Below are positions 1 to 8,942 of a stretch of 64,000 nt of DNA, piece after piece. The DNA comes from Saprospiraceae bacterium (GTDB taxonomy: Bacteria > Bacteroidota > Bacteroidia > Chitinophagales > Saprospiraceae). Both the position numbers and the translations under genes were made by a program. Where the stretch lies: positions 18,988 to 82,987 of the forward strand of contig JAEUUP010000107.1 in NCBI GenBank assembly GCA_016787525.1, written 5' to 3'. The notes below the pieces were generated by a model, which saw only the letters and a list, made by a program, of their open reading frames with translations, was not told the DNA's origin and ran no database searches. Position 1 is the first letter of the stretch; each line of letters begins with the position of its first letter.

Positions 1-2
1 GG

Positions 3-1679
3 CGCATTGATGATTGGGGTAAACCTTGGAATTGGGCAGATGTGGCGTTCAATGCCGATAGAAGCAAAGCAACTTATGGCGGCTTTTACACACAAGAACA
101 AGCCAAAGAGATTGTGGCTTATGCCCAAGCACGCAATATTACAGTCGTACCCGAAATAGAAATGCCGGGTCATTCGCAAGCGGCAATGGCAGCTTTTCCC
201 GAATTGTCATGCCACCCCTCAGTACATTTTGGTACTTCGGGCGATTTTTATGCGAACAAAGTGGAAGGCAATTATTGTGCTGGAAATGATGCGGCTTTTA
301 CGTTTTTGGAAGATGTTTTGACCGAAGTGATGGCAATTTTTCCTTCAAAATACATTCATGTCGGTGGTGATGAAGTTGAAAAAGACAGTTGGAAAAAATG
401 CCCAAAATGTCAAAATCGCATGAAAACCGAAGGTTTGAAAAACGAAAATGAACTGCAAAGCTATTTCATTCGCAGAATGGAAAAGTTTTTAACGGCTAAA
501 AACCGAAAATTGATTGGTTGGGACGAAATTTTGGAAGGTGGTCTCGCACCTGATGCTACGGTGATGAGTTGGCGCGGCGAAGCAGGGGGTATTGAAGCGG
601 CAAAAATGAAGCACAATGTCGTTATGTCACCAGGCTCGCCCTGCTATTTTGACCATTATCAAGGCGACCCCGAAACTGAACCTGCAGCGTTTGGCGGTTT
701 CAATACTTTGAAAAAAGTCTATAACTACGAACCGATTCCTGCAGAAATGACTGCCGAAGATGCAAAATACGTGTTGGGCGCACAAGCCAATCTGTGGACG
801 GAGATGATTCGCAAACGGGAAGGTATCGAATACATGATTTTGCCTCGATTATTGGCATTATCAGAAGTCGTTTGGTCGCCAAAAACGCAGCGCAATTGGT
901 TGGGTTTCAATCAGCGTTTACAACCGCATTTGGTCGGTTTTGAACATAAAGGGCTACATTATTCAAAAGGTAATTTTAAAGTGGATATAAAACCTGTGGT
1001 GGATAATGGGAAAATTTCCATCTCTTTGGAGACTGAAAATACTGAGGGGGTGATTTTTTATACGACCGACGGCTCAATGCCCACGATTGGTAGTACAAAA
1101 TATGACAAACCTTTTGAGGTCAATAAAGCAATGACTGTGAAAGCGGCATTGGCGTTGAATAATCAAATAATGACCTTGAAACCTGCCGAACAGTCTTTCA
1201 CAACCAATAAAGCAACGGGTAAAAACGTGCAATATGCCACACCTTTCAATAAAAATTACCCTGCGAATGGCGTAAATAGTTTGACGGATGGTTTCAGAGG
1301 GACAAAAGACCATGGCAAACAATGGCACGGCTTCAGTGGCAAAGACATGGTGGCGACGATTGATTTGGGCGTGGCAACGACTGCGAGTCGTATTACGATT
1401 GGTTGTTTGCAAAACTATGGTTCGTGGATATTTTTTCCGCAATCGGTCAAGTTTGAAGTGTCGGAAGATGGGCAGAATTTTACAGAAATAAAAACGGTAC
1501 AAAATACGATTCCACCGATTTCGGGTTCTGCACAAATACAAGATTTTAAAGTAGAATTTGCAGAAAAAAAGATAAAAGCCATACGTGTAACGGCTAAAAG
1601 CTTAGGCGTTTGTCCGAAAGGACACCCTGGCGAAGGAGGCGAAGCGTGGGTTTTTGTAGATGAAATATTGGTGGATTAG
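3..1679 (+). CDS. Beta-N-acetylhexosaminidase, GH20 (5' truncated by window edge)
   Basis: The reading frame is open to the left edge, so the N-terminus lies outside the window. GH20 enzymes remove terminal GlcNAc/GalNAc from glycans. Visible catalytic-barrel motifs are PEIEMPGHS and HVGGDE; the Asp-Glu pair that polarises the substrate acetamido group and acts as acid is encoded at 369-374. After the barrel come a chitobiase C-terminal domain (FYTTDGSMPT, about nt 1050-1200) and a discoidin-like module ending in WVFVDEILVD. The barrel closely resembles that of the second GH20 at 52285-53886, which lacks these C-terminal modules. The 10-mer TACTGAGGGG at 1040 is read in frame as NTEG. A strong hairpin follows the stop codon. 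Confidence 0.93.
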   Translation, partial: RIDDWGKPWNWADVAFNADRSKATYGGFYTQEQAKEIVAYAQARNITVVPEIEMPGHSQAAMAAFPELSCHPSVHFGTSGDFYANKVEGNYCAGNDAAFTFLEDVLTEVMAIFPSKYIHVGGDEVEKDSWKKCPKCQNRMKTEGLKNENELQSYFIRRMEKFLTAKNRKLIGWDEILEGGLAPDATVMSWRGEAGGIEAAKMKHNVVMSPGSPCYFDHYQGDPETEPAAFGGFNTLKKVYNYEPIPAEMTAEDAKYVLGAQANLWTEMIRKREGIEYMILPRLLALSEVVWSPKTQRNWLGFNQRLQPHLVGFEHKGLHYSKGNFKVDIKPVVDNGKISISLETENTEGVIFYTTDGSMPTIGSTKYDKPFEVNKAMTVKAALALNNQIMTLKPAEQSFTTNKATGKNVQYATPFNKNYPANGVNSLTDGFRGTKDHGKQWHGFSGKDMVATIDLGVATTASRITIGCLQNYGSWIFFPQSVKFEVSEDGQNFTEIKTVQNTIPPISGSAQIQDFKVEFAEKKIKAIRVTAKSLGVCPKGHPGEGGEAWVFVDEILVD

Positions 1680-1685
1680 GGCAAG

Positions 1686-1721
1686 CTGTTCGGGGTACTT
1701 TTTGGGGAGTACCCCGAACAG
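1686..1721. terminator. Bidirectional terminator hairpin
   Basis: A perfect 14-bp inverted repeat (1686-1699 with 1708-1721, arms CTGTTCGGGGTACT/AGTACCCCGAACAG) encloses an 8-nt loop. It sits between the convergent ends of the GH20 gene (+) and the metal transporter gene (-), where it can serve both. Confidence 0.75.
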
Positions 1722-1729
1722 TTTCGTAT

Positions 1730-2446
1730 TTAAATTCTAACGCCAAAAACATAGCCCACTAATGCCGATAAGCCCATGGCAATAGTCCCCCAAATCGTGA
1801 TGCGTAGAATCGCTTTTTTGATACTTGAACCGCCCGTTTTGGCTGCAACAATGCCAAGAATGATTAGAAAAACGATGGTTGAACCATAAAGCCAATATTC
1901 CATACTTTTGACAGGTGCAAAAAGTGTTACGACCAGCGGTAAAATGCCACCAACGGTGAATGCTCCCCCAGAAGCCAAAGCCGCTTGGATGGGGTTAGCT
2001 TGACTGATTTCGTTGATACCCAATTCATCTCTGATATGTGCCGCCAAAGCGTCTTTTTCGGTCAATTCAATGGCAACTTGCATCGCTGTTTCTTTTTTCA
2101 AACCTCTTCGCTCGTAGATTTGCGCCAATATTTGCAACTCTTCTTCGGGCATTTCTTCGAGTTCCTGTTTCTCTCTTTCAATATCGGCTTGTTCAGTATC
2201 CGTTTGCGAACTGACCGAAACATATTCACCCGCAGCCATAGACAATGCTCCTGCAACAAGCCCTGCCATAGTCGCCAAAATAATGGGTTCTCTCGTGGAA
2301 CTTGCGGCAGCAACACCGATAGCAAGGCTCGAAATAGAAATGATACCATCATTTGCACCCAAAACGGCGGCTCTAAGCCAATTGCTGCGGTGTATAAAAT
2401 GGCTGTCTAAATAATTGTCAATTGTAAGCGTTTCTACTTTTTCCAT
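1730..2446 (-). CDS. VIT1/CCC1-family Fe2+/Mn2+ transporter
   Basis: A 238-residue membrane protein. The N-terminal stretch NWLRAAVLGANDGIISISSLAIGVAAAS is the first transmembrane helix signature of the VIT1/CCC1 family, which exports iron or manganese from the cytosol. A second hydrophobic segment with GALSMAAGEYVSVSSQ follows, then a charged cytosolic stretch rich in Glu (QADIEREKQELEEMPEEE, a likely metal-binding region), then three C-terminal helices. The start is the ATG at 2446. It has no obvious link to the glycan genes around it and carries no copy of the 10-mer. Family assignment is firm; the metal is inferred. Confidence 0.9.
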   Translation of the reverse strand: MEKVETLTIDNYLDSHFIHRSNWLRAAVLGANDGIISISSLAIGVAAASSTREPIILATMAGLVAGALSMAAGEYVSVSSQTDTEQADIEREKQELEEMPEEELQILAQIYERRGLKKETAMQVAIELTEKDALAAHIRDELGINEISQANPIQAALASGGAFTVGGILPLVVTLFAPVKSMEYWLYGSTIVFLIILGIVAAKTGGSSIKKAILRITIWGTIAMGLSALVGYVFGVRI

Positions 2447-2493
2447 TTTTTATCTATTTTCTAAAGACAAAAATAGTCATTATTTTCATAACA

Positions 2494-4017
2494 CTATTTT
2501 GTATTTACACTTAGGGCAAAAGTCGAGCAAGGCAACCCCTCAGTATTTACCAAGTTCCCATCGCTAAAAGGTTTCCAACCGTATAAAACACGTTTTACTT
2601 TTAAAGAGGTTGTGATAATCATCTTCCGTTTTTTTAAAACAGCAGGAACTTCGTGAATAATGCCATTCATTGTTTCAACAAATACCCCCCTCAGTATTTG
2701 ACCTTCTGAAACAGTTATTTTACAGTCAAAATGAACAATAATTTGTCCTTTTTTATAAACAGCTTTTAAGGGCTTGGGTCCTTCAAAAGCCATTGTCTTT
2801 TTATAAGTTTTCGATAATGCTATTTTGGCTAAACGCTCGCCAACCGTTTTTTTATCTGTTGGATGAACGTCTGTTGGGTGTCCAACATCGCTTGTCACTG
2901 CCATGCCTACATTGTCTAAACTATCGGCTAACCGCCGTTGACTGTCTCTAAAATAACCCCAATTTTCCGATTTATAGCCTTTTTCTGTCGAAATTGAAGA
3001 CAATTGACAAAAGTAAAACGGTAAATTTTCACCCCATTGTTTGCGCCAATCGGCAATAAGCAAGGGAAACAGTCGCTCATGCTGTTGCACCCGCACGAGA
3101 CTTAGAGAATTACTTTCGCCTTGATACCACAAAAAGCCTTTGATTGGAAATACTGTAAACGGCTGCATAGCTTCGCTTAAAAAACTCGGTTTGTAAAGGT
3201 GGTTATAACCCAATGTGTCCTTTGGCACTAATGACGGATTGTTTTTTAAAAGGCTGTCCAAATTTTGATGCCCCCTCAGTATGCACCACGGTTCGAGGTA
3301 TGCGTTGTTCATCCAATCGCCTTCAAATAGCTTGTGCAAAGCCGTATCGGAACGTGTTGCCTCTTCACGCAACCATGCTTCCAAAGGTGAACCACCAACA
3401 GCTAAATGAATCAAACCTATTGGAATATCGGTGTTTTGTTCCACCATTTGACCAAAATAATACGCTACTGCAGAAAAGCCTTTCGCGCTCGTGGAGTCGG
3501 AAATTGACCAATTACCTTCATAAAAATTTTCGGGTTGAAGGTGCTTTAATTCATTGATTTTGAAAGGCTTATTGATGGGCGGCAAGGCTTTTTTATAATT
3601 AAAAAGCCTCAAATGGGGATTAAAAGCCGTTTTTAAGGTTGTTTGTGCGTGTTTTTCGTTTGACAATGGAAATTCCATATTCGATTGTCCTGCACACAAC
3701 CATACATCGCCAATGAGGATATTATCTAAAACGATGATTTCTGAACCGCTTTGAATGGTGAGTTTTTGTCCGTTTTTTGTTGCTTTTTGAGGGTCAAAAT
3801 AGACCGCCCAAGTAGAGTCCGATTTGACTGTGGTTGAAATAGTTTTAGAAAAAAATGACACAGCTACCCCCTCAGTAGGTTTGCCTTTTCCGAAGATGTG
3901 AATGCGTTTTTCACGTTGCAAAACCATATTGTTATCAAACATTTTGCCCAAACTCAATTGTGCAGTTAAGTCATTGAGTATAAAGCAAAATAGGCAGATA
4001 AAAACAAGGTTTTTCAT
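2494..4017 (-). CDS. Secreted sialate O-acetylesterase (SASA family)
   Basis: A 507-residue protein with a signal peptide (MKNLVFICLFCFILNDLTAQ). It would remove O-acetyl groups from sialic acids so that sialidase can act. The SGNH-type nucleophile block reads GDVWLCAGQSNMEF and the second block FLWYQGESNS; GQSNM and QGESN are hallmarks of the SASA/DUF303 family. The start codon shares one base with the stop of the upstream GntR gene (4017), suggesting translational coupling. It is the last gene of the sialic-acid cluster. Four 10-mers lie within it (2536, 2687, 3272, 3868), one of the densest loads in the window. Function is inferred from family plus context. Confidence 0.9.
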   Translation of the reverse strand: MKNLVFICLFCFILNDLTAQLSLGKMFDNNMVLQREKRIHIFGKGKPTEGVAVSFFSKTISTTVKSDSTWAVYFDPQKATKNGQKLTIQSGSEIIVLDNILIGDVWLCAGQSNMEFPLSNEKHAQTTLKTAFNPHLRLFNYKKALPPINKPFKINELKHLQPENFYEGNWSISDSTSAKGFSAVAYYFGQMVEQNTDIPIGLIHLAVGGSPLEAWLREEATRSDTALHKLFEGDWMNNAYLEPWCILRGHQNLDSLLKNNPSLVPKDTLGYNHLYKPSFLSEAMQPFTVFPIKGFLWYQGESNSLSLVRVQQHERLFPLLIADWRKQWGENLPFYFCQLSSISTEKGYKSENWGYFRDSQRRLADSLDNVGMAVTSDVGHPTDVHPTDKKTVGERLAKIALSKTYKKTMAFEGPKPLKAVYKKGQIIVHFDCKITVSEGQILRGVFVETMNGIIHEVPAVLKKRKMIITTSLKVKRVLYGWKPFSDGNLVNTEGLPCSTFALSVNTK

Positions 4018-4706
4018 TAAAAAATGCGTTGAAAATGGGAATCTAAGTGCGCCCGCATCGCTACTCGAAAGGCATCGGGATTACCATTTTTGATAATTTC
4101 CACCAAATCGCGGTGCGAAACGCCTTTTTTAGAAATAATAGATTTATTCAAAATGCCACTTTCGTGAACGTATTTGAATACAGGTAAAAGGATGTGTTGA
4201 AAGCGTTTGAGCGTATCGTTGCCCGTAATTTCATAGAGTTTTCCGTGAAAACTGATTTCTTGTTTGATGTCAAAAAGATAAGAACTTGTGTCGGTGGGTT
4301 CAGTTTCAACAATTTTTTCTAAGGCTTCGATGTCTTCTTTTTTGACCCGCAAAAAAATCAAATCTGCCATCCCAATTTCCAATGACATACGGAGTTCAAA
4401 GATGTCTTTCAGCTTTTCTTTTTCCATCAACGTCGGAAAAATAGTGCGCTCAAAGACATTTAAAAAGTCAGGATGCGTAACTACCATGCCTTTTTTCTTT
4501 CGAGATTCAATCAAACCCATCATCCGCAAGCGCAACAAGGCCTCTCTGATAACAGTGCGACTCACACCGAGCATCTCCGTCAATTCCAATTCTGTGGGCA
4601 ACGAATCACCCACTTTGAATTTATTTTCCAACAAATAATCTATCAATTCTTTTTCAACCCTATCTGCCAAAGATGTTGTGTCTATCGGGACAAGTTTCTT
4701 TTTCAT
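4017..4706 (-). CDS. GntR-family transcriptional regulator, FadR/FCD type
   Basis: A 229-residue regulator. Residues about 10-75 form a GntR winged helix (VGDSLPTELELTEMLGVSRTVIREALLRLRMMGLIESRKKKGMVV). The C-terminal all-helical FCD domain contains ELRMSLEIGMADLI and a late conserved His (HRDLVEI...AMRAHLDSHF). FCD regulators bind small organic acids or sugar acids. Lying inside the sialic-acid cluster, it is the natural candidate regulator, analogous in role to NanR, which is also a GntR/FCD protein. The effector is inference. No 10-mer is present. Confidence 0.9.
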   Translation of the reverse strand: MKKKLVPIDTTSLADRVEKELIDYLLENKFKVGDSLPTELELTEMLGVSRTVIREALLRLRMMGLIESRKKKGMVVTHPDFLNVFERTIFPTLMEKEKLKDIFELRMSLEIGMADLIFLRVKKEDIEALEKIVETEPTDTSSYLFDIKQEISFHGKLYEITGNDTLKRFQHILLPVFKYVHESGILNKSIISKKGVSHRDLVEIIKNGNPDAFRVAMRAHLDSHFQRIF

Positions 4707-4737
4707 AAAATATAATTTGCCGTAAAAATATGGTTTT

Positions 4738-6315
4738 TTAATCTTTCAATACGTCTTTTAAAGGCACTCTGACAAAATACAAATCTCTCGAGCCTTCATA
4801 AAGGAGACCAATTGTGTTTTTATCAATCATCGTCATGCACGAATAACCATAACATACGCGCTCATCAATGAGCAATTGATTTTTGTCCAACCATGTATTG
4901 CCTTCGTCCAGACTCAATTTTATGGTGATATTTTTACGCTCTTTGGCATCATTTGGGTTTGAAAATGCCAAAATATCCTTGGCATCACCGTTTTTTGTAG
5001 ATGCCACGCGGAGGATGCTCGCCATGCAAATCGGCTCTGTCAAAGCGGTGCGAGAAGTCGGATGTTCCGCCCATGTTTTACCAAAATCCTTTGTTGTGGC
5101 GACACTTCGAGAGCCACCGCGATTGTCGCGCATATTGAGCATGATAGACCCGTCGTTGAGTTCAACGACTTGCGCTTCGGTGGTGTTGGATTTTGCGCCC
5201 GTGCCTGTTTGCCACGTTTGACCATGATTTTTGCTATAAATCAAGGTCGAAAACGGCATTCCTGTCGAATCTCGATATTGTGCAGGAAAAACAAGCGAGC
5301 CATCGCGCATCGAAATACCCATGCCCGGTCCTTGAAAAAACAACCGCCAAGACGGGTTTTTTACTGAGGGGGTGATATTCATTGGCTGCGACCACGTCAC
5401 GCCATCGTCTTCGCTTTTGACCAATATAAATTGTCCTGTTTCATCGGGTGTCATACCTGCGCCCGAACCATTCCAACCTCTGTTGCCATGACTCCACAAG
5501 GCTGCTACCCAAATTGTACCCGTTTGTTTGTCCACCAATACTGAGGGGTCGCCGATGCCATCGGTTGCGCCAACGCCCATGTCCATAATGACTTTCATAG
5601 GTTGCCACGTCAAGCCTCCGTCGGTGCTGCGGCTCATACCCACATCAACATTGGCGGGTAAATCGCGGTCGTGTTCGTAGCGATTGTCATAAACAGCTAT
5701 CAAAGTGCCATTATTTGTCGTTGCGATGCCAGGGATTCGGGTCGTGTGGATATTGTCTTGATTTTTCAAACGCAGGGCATGGCCGATGTATTTGGGTGCA
5801 ATACTGTTCGCTTCTTTGGGCGCAATTGCGCCAATTTGGGCTATTTGCACTTTTTCACATTGAATATTGAGCTTATTTCTGACGTCAGCTGTTGGCGATA
5901 ATTTGCACGATAGCCAAAGGAAATTTTCACCTGCATTGAGTAAATTATTGCAAGGAATGACCATGTTGTTTTTAATATCGCTCACCGAAGCGGTGAGTGT
6001 TGCTGCCGCCATATTAGGATTAGAACCTGAAGCATAAATTTCTATTTTTTCAATATCTTTCAAATCAGTGCTATTGGCAACCGTAAGCTGCAAATGTTCC
6101 AATTTAATGCCCCCTTGACCAAGCGGTAAACGGATAGATATTTTGGATAAAAGATTGACATCCAACCCTTTAAGAATTGGATTTTGCATGTTAAAGCACC
6201 ACACATCGCCTTGAAAACCTTGTGGTGCAGTACCAATTACACTTGTTTTACGACAACAAGAGACGATTAAAAGCAGTATGGGCAATGCTATGAAAAGGGC
6301 TATTTTATTTTTCAT
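4738..6315 (-). CDS. nanH: Sialidase (GH33) lipoprotein
   Basis: Releases terminal sialic acid from glycans. A longer frame extends to 6399, but I chose the ATG at 6315 because it gives a proper lipoprotein signal (MKNKIALFIALPILLLIVSC, lipobox Cys20) and overlaps the previous gene by only 11 nt. Residues about 30-180 are the N-terminal carbohydrate-binding-like domain of Bacteroidetes sialidases. The RIP motif (TTRIPGIA, Arg193) begins the six-bladed propeller. Five Asp-boxes are visible: SRSTDGGLTW (about 228-237), SEDDGVTW, SKNHGQTW, TKDFGKTW and SLDEGNTW. Probably anchored in the outer membrane. Two 10-mers (5362, 5539) lie in the propeller. Confidence 0.93.
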   Translation of the reverse strand: MKNKIALFIALPILLLIVSCCRKTSVIGTAPQGFQGDVWCFNMQNPILKGLDVNLLSKISIRLPLGQGGIKLEHLQLTVANSTDLKDIEKIEIYASGSNPNMAAATLTASVSDIKNNMVIPCNNLLNAGENFLWLSCKLSPTADVRNKLNIQCEKVQIAQIGAIAPKEANSIAPKYIGHALRLKNQDNIHTTRIPGIATTNNGTLIAVYDNRYEHDRDLPANVDVGMSRSTDGGLTWQPMKVIMDMGVGATDGIGDPSVLVDKQTGTIWVAALWSHGNRGWNGSGAGMTPDETGQFILVKSEDDGVTWSQPMNITPSVKNPSWRLFFQGPGMGISMRDGSLVFPAQYRDSTGMPFSTLIYSKNHGQTWQTGTGAKSNTTEAQVVELNDGSIMLNMRDNRGGSRSVATTKDFGKTWAEHPTSRTALTEPICMASILRVASTKNGDAKDILAFSNPNDAKERKNITIKLSLDEGNTWLDKNQLLIDERVCYGYSCMTMIDKNTIGLLYEGSRDLYFVRVPLKDVLKD

Positions 6316-7492
6316 TTTCGTTATTTTTAATCTTTTCCAACGTTTTCCAACACTGATATAAGCCGCGTGGGACATGGTAACAACCTTTCCATTTTCCACC
6401 TTTTAAAGTCAAAAGTGGCTCGCCACGCCTGTTCAAATAACCAAACCATTCGCCAAATTCGGGGTCTGGAAAATGTTGCCAAGTCCATTCATGCACTTTT
6501 TCAAACCAAGTCCAACAACGTTCATCGCCCGTGTGCAAATAGCCTTTCAGCAAAGCAATCAAGGTTTCGATATGCACCCACCACAGTTTTTGATCCCATT
6601 CCAATTGTTGGGGCGGATAGCCTTTTATGTCCATAAAATATAAAATTCCACCATATTGAGCATCCCAAGCGTATTCCAAAGTGTGCAAAGTGATGTCTTT
6701 GGCGCGTTCTATCAAGGCTTTATCGCTTTTGCGTTCGCCCAAATCCATGATAAACCACATCGCTTCAATCGCATGACCTGGGTTTAAAAGTCGCCCTTCA
6801 AAACTGTCTGAAAACTGCCCATCGGGCGTGACATTTTCTAAAATTAAACCCGTTTTTGTATCATAAAACACAGACATCACTTCGTTGAGACAATCCTCAA
6901 TCAAAGCCTCAACTACTGAGGGGGGCAATAAATGCTCGATTTCAAGCGATAAATTGCATAAAATCATGGGCAAAGCGAAGTTTTTTAGAGGTCGTGTGCC
7001 TTCTACCGCTTTTGACCAATGCCGTTTGGGATTGTTTTGTCGCTTTAAAATAGACTCAAAAGTGCTTCGGGCTATGTCAGCATATTCATTGTTATTGGTT
7101 GCTTTATAAAGCTGTCCAAAAGCTTGTGTTGCAAAACAATCGGAGAAAATATTATAAGGTTGGATTAAAGGTTTTCCTTCTCTTGTCAATGAAAAATACC
7201 AAGTGCCATCGTTAGCACGGGCGTATTTTTTCAAAAAATCTGCCCCATGTTCCGCAAAATCCAACCATTCTTGCTTGTGTTCCAAATTGTTATACAACAT
7301 CGAAAAAAACCATGTTTCACGCCCTTGAAGCCAAATAAATTTGTCGGTATCAAACACATGACCCTCTCTCGTCAAGCAGGTGAAATAACCACCCCCCTCA
7401 GTATCTTTGGAGTTTTTCATCCAAAAAGGCATGACATTTTCGAGTAATTCGGCTCGATATTGATTCAGATATTTTTCAATTTTTTTTGACAT
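6305..7492 (-). CDS. N-acylglucosamine 2-epimerase (AGE/RnBP family)
   Basis: A 395-residue (alpha/alpha)6-barrel protein. Typical AGE signatures are GGGYFTCLTREGHVFDTDKFIWLQGRETWFFSMLYN near the N-terminus, LLNPGHAIEAMWFIMDLG in the middle and the C-terminal FGEWFGYLNRRGEP...KGCYHVPRGLYQCW. In Bacteroides sialic-acid operons this family (NanE there) converts ManNAc, the product of the lyase, to GlcNAc; the context here supports the same role. It overlaps the sialidase start by 11 nt. Two 10-mers lie inside. The one at 7394 is read KDTEGGGYF, where related enzymes commonly have a D-x-E-x-GGYF stretch of similar length. Confidence 0.92.
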   Translation of the reverse strand: MSKKIEKYLNQYRAELLENVMPFWMKNSKDTEGGGYFTCLTREGHVFDTDKFIWLQGRETWFFSMLYNNLEHKQEWLDFAEHGADFLKKYARANDGTWYFSLTREGKPLIQPYNIFSDCFATQAFGQLYKATNNNEYADIARSTFESILKRQNNPKRHWSKAVEGTRPLKNFALPMILCNLSLEIEHLLPPSVVEALIEDCLNEVMSVFYDTKTGLILENVTPDGQFSDSFEGRLLNPGHAIEAMWFIMDLGERKSDKALIERAKDITLHTLEYAWDAQYGGILYFMDIKGYPPQQLEWDQKLWWVHIETLIALLKGYLHTGDERCWTWFEKVHEWTWQHFPDPEFGEWFGYLNRRGEPLLTLKGGKWKGCYHVPRGLYQCWKTLEKIKNNENEK

Positions 7493-7545
7493 AAACCTTA
7501 GCTTTAATAAACATTCAACAAAGTCCCCTTTTGGGATTTAGGGGT

Positions 7546-7701
7546 TTATTTTAGAAAACCGCCATTTTTCAAGATTTTAGACCATAAAACATACCCTTCG
7601 CCGAGCAAATGCAGCCCATCGTTGGTGTATTTTTTATCCAAACGCCCTTCTGAATCAAGGAATTTTGAATATAAATCAATATAAGTGACCCCCTCAGTAT
7701 T
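7546..7701 (-). pseudogene. C-terminal remnant of an SGNH/GDSL esterase
   Basis: Between the transporter and the epimerase the minus strand has an open 51-residue frame with no start codon (it runs back into TGA). It reads NTEGVTYIDLYSKFLDSEG, continues through TNDGLHLLGEGYVLW and stops at 7546-7548. DGLHLLGEGY is the C-terminal Asp-x-x-His catalytic block of SGNH hydrolases, and the whole piece looks like the last quarter of a GDSL acetylesterase, a class often found in sialic-acid operons. The recognisable homology begins directly at a 10-mer (TACTGAGGGG, reverse of 7690-7699). The rest of the gene is missing. Confidence 0.75.
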
Positions 7702-7712
7702 TTTACTAACAA

Positions 7713-8942
7713 TTAATCATCTACAAAGTCATTCACCTTGGGGCGCAAAAAAGAAATCTGGATAACCAAAGCCACCAAAACCACACCTGCCAAAATGGCA
7801 AAACTCTGTCCTAAATTACCTTTATCCGTTGATTTACCCAATAAATCAGTGATAAATGCGCCTGCAAAAACACCCACCATATTCATCAAACCATAAGCCG
7901 TTGCGCGGTGTTTGGTATCAACAAACTGGCAAACGATGGGCATATTATTGGTGTCAAACATGCCAAAACCAACGCCGAAACAAAAGGCTGCGCCAATCAC
8001 ATGAAGCAACGAAGTACCAAAACCAATGAGAATCAACGCGGGAATAGTCAATGAAAGTCCAATCGCGCTTGTGTAAATCCGTCCTTTGATGTTTTTCTGC
8101 ACCCATTTATCCGATAAAAGACCGCCGACAATGACACCCAGAAGCGATGAAAACGAAGTCGTAATCGTAGAAAGTGGCCCGGCTTGTGCCATGTCAATAT
8201 TCAATTTGCTGGCAAAAAGAGTAGGCAACCAATTTTTTATCGCCCAACCAGGTAAGCTTGGTATGGCGAAGTAAAAAAGGATAATCCAAAACGAAATATT
8301 GCTCAAAAGCACGCCTAAACCCTTGAAAAGCGGTGTTTTTACTGAGGGGGTGAGTGTTTCAGATGTTGTACTTTTTTTATCTTTCAAAAAGAAAATCAAA
8401 ACAATGGCATACAAAATACCTATCAAACCAAAAGTGTGAAAAGCGGTATTCCATGAAAACTTGTCGGCAATTGTCGCTCCAAATCCGCCTAAAGCCTGAC
8501 CCATATAAATGCCCGTCATGTGGATGCCGACTGCCAAAGACCGTGTTTTCGCCGTATGAAATTCTGCAACCAAGGCTAATCCTGCGGGCATATAAAGGGC
8601 TTCGCTCACACCCATCAATGCTCTTAATCCATACAATTGATTAAAACTCGTGGCATAACCCATCGCAAAAGTGACACCCGACCACACCATTAAACTCCCA
8701 ACGATGAGCCATTTTTTACTGACTTTGTCGGCAATCATACCCGCAACAGGACTCATAAACCCATAAATCCATAGGAAAACTGCCATTAATCGCCCAAAAT
8801 TGGTCGCCATTTGCAGTTCGGCAATATCGATTTGCATAGATGGTTTCATGGTGGCGAGCATTTGCCTGTCCATATAATTGAGCAAGGCCACGACCCACAG
8901 TAGTCCGACTAAAATCCAAGGATAGTTTTTTGATTGCATCAT
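7713..8942 (-). CDS. MFS transporter, probable sialic acid importer
   Basis: A 409-residue major facilitator protein with about 12 transmembrane segments. LNYMDRQMLATMKP is the loop 1 signature of the anion:cation symporter-like MFS group, which includes many sugar-acid carriers; ADKVSKKWLIVGS and SDKWVQKNIKGRIY are the cytoplasmic loop motifs. It sits between the mutarotase and the epimerase, so transport of N-acetylneuraminate across the inner membrane is the likely job (NanT role). Its start overlaps the stop of the Kelch gene (ATGATGA at 8937-8942), so the two are probably translationally coupled. One 10-mer at 8340 (TPSV). Confidence 0.87.
   Translation of the reverse strand: MMQSKNYPWILVGLLWVVALLNYMDRQMLATMKPSMQIDIAELQMATNFGRLMAVFLWIYGFMSPVAGMIADKVSKKWLIVGSLMVWSGVTFAMGYATSFNQLYGLRALMGVSEALYMPAGLALVAEFHTAKTRSLAVGIHMTGIYMGQALGGFGATIADKFSWNTAFHTFGLIGILYAIVLIFFLKDKKSTTSETLTPSVKTPLFKGLGVLLSNISFWIILFYFAIPSLPGWAIKNWLPTLFASKLNIDMAQAGPLSTITTSFSSLLGVIVGGLLSDKWVQKNIKGRIYTSAIGLSLTIPALILIGFGTSLLHVIGAAFCFGVGFGMFDTNNMPIVCQFVDTKHRATAYGLMNMVGVFAGAFITDLLGKSTDKGNLGQSFAILAGVVLVALVIQISFLRPKVNDFVDD

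Noticed and set aside
1074..1541. Antisense frame over the GH20 C-terminus
   Set aside because: Cys/Arg/His-rich translation typical of a shadow frame; the sense frame is a clear protein.
4738..6399. Longer sialidase start at 6399
   Set aside because: The extra 28 residues lie inside the epimerase gene and would bury the lipoprotein signal peptide.
7523..7545. CCCCTTTTGGGATTTAGGGG as a third copy of the long repeat
   Set aside because: It has CCCC/GGGG ends and resembles other small Bacteroidota palindromes, but it lacks the AGGAGTCC and GGACAGTA parts and occurs only once here.
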